The position numbers and the translations under genes are program-made. Of a stretch of DNA of 5,018 nt, positions 4,961-5,018 are shown piece after piece. Numbering within the stretch: the stretch's first letter is position 1; every line of letters starts with the position of its first letter. The notes below the pieces were generated by a model that saw only the letters and a list, made by a program, of their open reading frames with translations, was not told the DNA's origin and searched no databases. Origin of the DNA: UKL13-2 sp044346745 (GTDB lineage: Bacteria; Pseudomonadota; Gammaproteobacteria; Burkholderiales; Usitatibacteraceae); contig JBIIYQ010000182.1 of the NCBI GenBank assembly GCA_044346745.1, forward strand, positions 1-5,018, written 5' to 3'.

Positions 4961-5018
4961 ATGGGTGAAGCAAAAAGGCGTCAACTTGCTGTCCAAACGC
5001 AGGCACTGGAGGCCATGG
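4961..5018 (+). CDS. Start of an unidentified protein (MGEAKRRQ...), cut by the right edge
   Basis: ATG 4961 follows GGAG by seven bases and opens MGEAKRRQLAVQTQALEAM before the window ends. The N-terminus MGEAKRR is one I have seen on several small basic bacterial proteins, but 19 residues are too few for a family call. Being open to the edge with a good Shine-Dalgarno site, it is probably a real, intact start. Confidence 0.55.
   Translation, partial: MGEAKRRQLAVQTQALEAM

Overview
The window looks like a chromosomal segment of a free-living or formerly free-living proteobacterium, most likely a gammaproteobacterium. The taxonomic call is an inference: base composition is moderate, starts carry clear Shine-Dalgarno sites, and the gene mix (S46 peptidase, malonyl-CoA decarboxylase, DUF1348/NTF2-like protein, secreted orphan) fits that group but does not prove it. 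There is no phage, CRISPR, toxin-antitoxin or complete insertion-sequence signature.

Layout. Minus strand, left half: (1) the serine-nucleophile part of an S46 dipeptidyl-peptidase at 1-~250, running off the left edge and lacking its N-terminal part; (2) a GTAG-headed GC-rich hairpin that looks like a REP element at 532-560; (3) a two-helix membrane protein with a small C-terminal domain at 572-1006; (4) a 277-base gap with short dyads, including a duplicated palindrome; (5) a creatininase-family amidohydrolase at 1284-1994, whose natural start with a perfect Shine-Dalgarno site is followed by an in-frame TAG at codon 12. A 401-base gap (1995-2395) with several inverted repeats separates this from the plus-strand half. 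Plus strand: (6) a secreted orphan protein at 2396-3055; (7) a malonyl-CoA decarboxylase at 3179-4497 split by a one-base frame disruption near 4111-4130; (8) a DUF1348/NTF2-like protein at 4519-4905 that lacks the usual C-terminal end; (9) the first 19 codons of another gene at 4961, cut by the right edge.

The main result is that four of the seven genes are damaged, each in a different way: 5' truncation, nonsense codon, frameshift and replaced 3' end. The open frames around each lesion are still well conserved, so the damage is recent, or some of it is sequencing or assembly error. The intact genes show no common pathway. Malonyl-CoA decarboxylase and the DUF1348 protein are 21 bases apart and probably co-transcribed. 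I found no convincing new multi-gene system. The best leads are the decay pattern and the hairpins in the gaps.
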